Source: Ophiothrix spiculata (Eukaryota; Echinodermata; Ophiuroidea; Amphilepidida; Ophiotrichidae). From it: 20,212 nucleotides of DNA. The position numbers and the translations under genes were made by a program. Below, piece by piece: positions 18,642 through 20,212 of the stretch (its first letter is position 1; each line of letters begins with the position of its first letter). Location of the stretch: assembly GCA_000969725.1 (NCBI GenBank), contig JXSR01S018221.1; one strand, given 5' to 3'. The notes beneath the pieces are model-generated. The model saw only the letters and a program-made list of their open reading frames with translations. It was not told where the DNA came from and did not search any database.

Positions 18642-19284
18642 GAACGGTTTGCTGTAAAAATCAAAGATATTTGAAAATAGTTGGCAAACTTCAAAAAACG
18701 GATTTTGGTAAAACTCCATGCATGAGTAGGTATTTGTATATATATCACAAAAATAGTAATTAATTGGATGTCAGATATTGGTTGCCATGGCAACAGCCAA
18801 AATAAGAATTTCACCCAATTTTGCCAGTTTGTACACTATTTCAATAGTGAAAAATAGGTAAATTGCAAGCTCCGGTACATCTAAAAGGAAAGAAGTAGAA
18901 GCTTTTCTTTATCATTATAATAAACATCTATGCTTACACTTTTATAAATTATTTTCACATTACATATTCGTATTCTATTTTGGAACAAACCATTATTTCA
19001 AATAGGGGTGTTTTCTTCATATCTTCAATATGCGAAAAATGACGCTTTAAATCGGGCCATAAAGTCGAAAGTAACACTTTGTGGATAATGAGACTTTCAT
19101 ATTTGGTAGACAAGATACTGAACTACTACAGTAAAATGAAATAAAATGTTTTGGTATTTTAAGAACACGAAAGCGGTGCTGCCAGAAAGTTAAATCATAT
19201 ACTAAATTTGTTATATTTATGACAGAGCACGTAGAGTTGATGTCAAAATGAACACAAATAATATTTTAAAGAAATTTAAAGTAT
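18642..19284. other. Unassigned non-coding sequence with an X-box
   Basis: No coding frame stands out. It contains the RFX-type palindrome described separately. Confidence 0.45.
18781..18794. promoter_or_regulatory. Perfect RFX-type X-box palindrome
   Basis: GTTGCCATGGCAAC is an exact 14-bp palindrome and equals the symmetrical consensus for RFX transcription factors, which control ciliary genes in animals. A 14-base match is very unlikely by chance in 20 kb. No gene start is recognisable nearby, so a regulatory role is an inference. It may instead be part of an unrecognised repeat. Confidence 0.5.
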
Positions 19285-19290
19285 GTCAGT

Positions 19291-19578
19291 CAGGGTTCGT
19301 ACACCTTGGAGCCTTTAAAATTCAAGGACTTTTCAATGACTTTCAAGGTCCAAAAGCATGATTTTCAAGGACTTACCACAGCATAATTTGCAGTATGCTG
19401 AACTCTTGTTCCTGCCGACATCAATCCACTCGCTGAATTTGGGATCAGTTAGCCATAAATTATCAATTTTCAAGGACTTTCAAGGACTCTGTGCAAATTT
19501 CCAGGACTTTCAAGGCCTTGAAAAGGTGTTTTCAAATTCAAGGATTTTCAAGGACTCTCAAGGACCGTACGAACCCTG
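19291..19578. mobile_element. 288-bp TIR element with CAGGGTTCGTAC ends
   Basis: CAGGGTTCGTAC (19291-19302) faces GTACGAACCCTG (19567-19578), a perfect 12-bp inverted repeat. The inside is built from many copies of TTCAAGGACTTT and its variants, the pattern of a MITE family common in fish and marine invertebrates. GTCAGT directly abuts both ends (19285-19290 and 19579-19584). hAT elements give 8 bp, so this could be a decayed 8-bp repeat or another superfamily. The 80-codon frame at 19358-19600 reads through the tandem words and is not a gene. Confidence 0.8.
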
Positions 19579-19584
19579 GTCAGT

Positions 19585-20212
19585 GTTGCCAGAAACATGA
19601 TTTTTGTCAAAATGAACCTTATTATAATGCCTATAATATGCGAAAGTACATGTAATTTGTCGGTGATAATTGTTGTATCAAACATATTGTTATAGACATG
19701 AAAGCCAACATCTAAATTATTATAGTCATGAATAACAAACAAAAAATATTTGCAACACTGTTGCCAGTAATCCATCTTTAAGCCCAATTTGTCAGTAACA
19801 TGTTGTAAAATGAACATTATTCAGATAAGCTATTATTGGTTGAGTATCTAACATGTCTAAGGACCGATTCCGTGCACCCCCTAGGACTCTACCAAACCAA
19901 TTTTAGCCTCTTTCTATTGTCCTCAAGCATTTGAGATGTAACCAACAAAAACAAAAATTGCTGCCAAAATTCGTAATAGAAATTGATAAATAACATTCCA
20001 AATGTGTGCATGTGCATTATTGAGCACTTTTAGACAATTGGCTTATTGGTTAGTTTTCACAAATACAATAAAATGGCAGCAAAAATAATAAAAATCATGA
20101 AAAATTACTCAAACCATAGTCAAAAATATTTTGAAGACATTTTGGACACCCTTAAAAACACTACGATATTTTGAAAAAAATACTATCATGACTATAATTC
20201 TGATCACAATTT
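19585..20212. repeat. Non-coding region with diverged TTGCCAG...AAAATGAAC repeats
   Basis: TGTTGCCAGAAACATG...TCAAAATGAACCTTATT near 19585 recurs as TGTTGCCAGTAA...CAGTAACATG...AAAATGAACATTATT near 19760-19820. A weaker form lies near 19176-19255. From 19850 to the end nothing is recognised. Confidence 0.4.

Overview
The window reads as non-coding DNA of an animal, most likely a marine invertebrate and possibly a deuterostome. It is AT-rich and full of homopolymer runs. It has no long ORF, no ribosomal or intact tRNA gene, and nothing bacterial. It is packed with animal-type repeats: a Penelope-like retroelement end, ends of an L2/CR1-like LINE, tRNA-derived SINE heads, and several DNA-transposon derivatives with terminal inverted repeats (TIRs). 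The taxon is an inference from repeat types, not from a host gene. I found no convincing host exon. Almost every ORF above 60 codons is chance or lies inside a repeat.

Layout, left half. At 225-336 there is a SINE fragment. At 650-924 a 5'-truncated Penelope-like element has an inverted copy of its own tail at the other end. At 1534-1767 there is a small TIR element. From 2124 to 4240 a unit of about 650-666 bp is repeated in tandem; the second and third copies are nearly identical, the first is older and interrupted, and a decayed fourth fragment lies at 4470-4600. At 5242-6309 a 1,068-bp element with TIRs of about 200 bp is flanked by TA. At 7662-8716 lies a weaker TIR element with a tRNA-derived SINE head nested inside it. 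A perfect 20-bp hairpin carrying two octamer (ATGCAAAT) motifs sits at 9144-9187.

Layout, right half. Two blocks, 9640-13401 and 15752-18641, are diverged direct copies of each other: a local segmental duplication offset by about 6.1 kb at the start and 5.2 kb at the end. Both carry the same broken LINE C-terminal coding fragment on the minus strand. Their outer parts align and their middles do not. Comparing the copies reveals later events, the clearest being a 62-bp GC-rich palindrome at 10285-10346 that is absent from the sister copy and flanked by 10-bp direct repeats. Between the blocks lies an 892-bp element (14211-15102) with TIRs of about 280 bp, a TA flank and a hint of Tc1-type transposase. 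Inside the second block is a clean 466-bp hAT-type element (17601-18066) with a perfect 8-bp target duplication. Near the right end are a perfect RFX/X-box palindrome (18781-18794) and a 288-bp element with CAGGGTTCGTAC ends (19291-19578).

No genes act together here. The biology is that of a transposon graveyard with several recent rearrangements. The best candidates for something undescribed are the 62-bp palindromic insert, the Penelope end with its tail-inversion and hammerhead-like fold, and the long-TIR foldback elements, which could be sources of double-stranded RNA.
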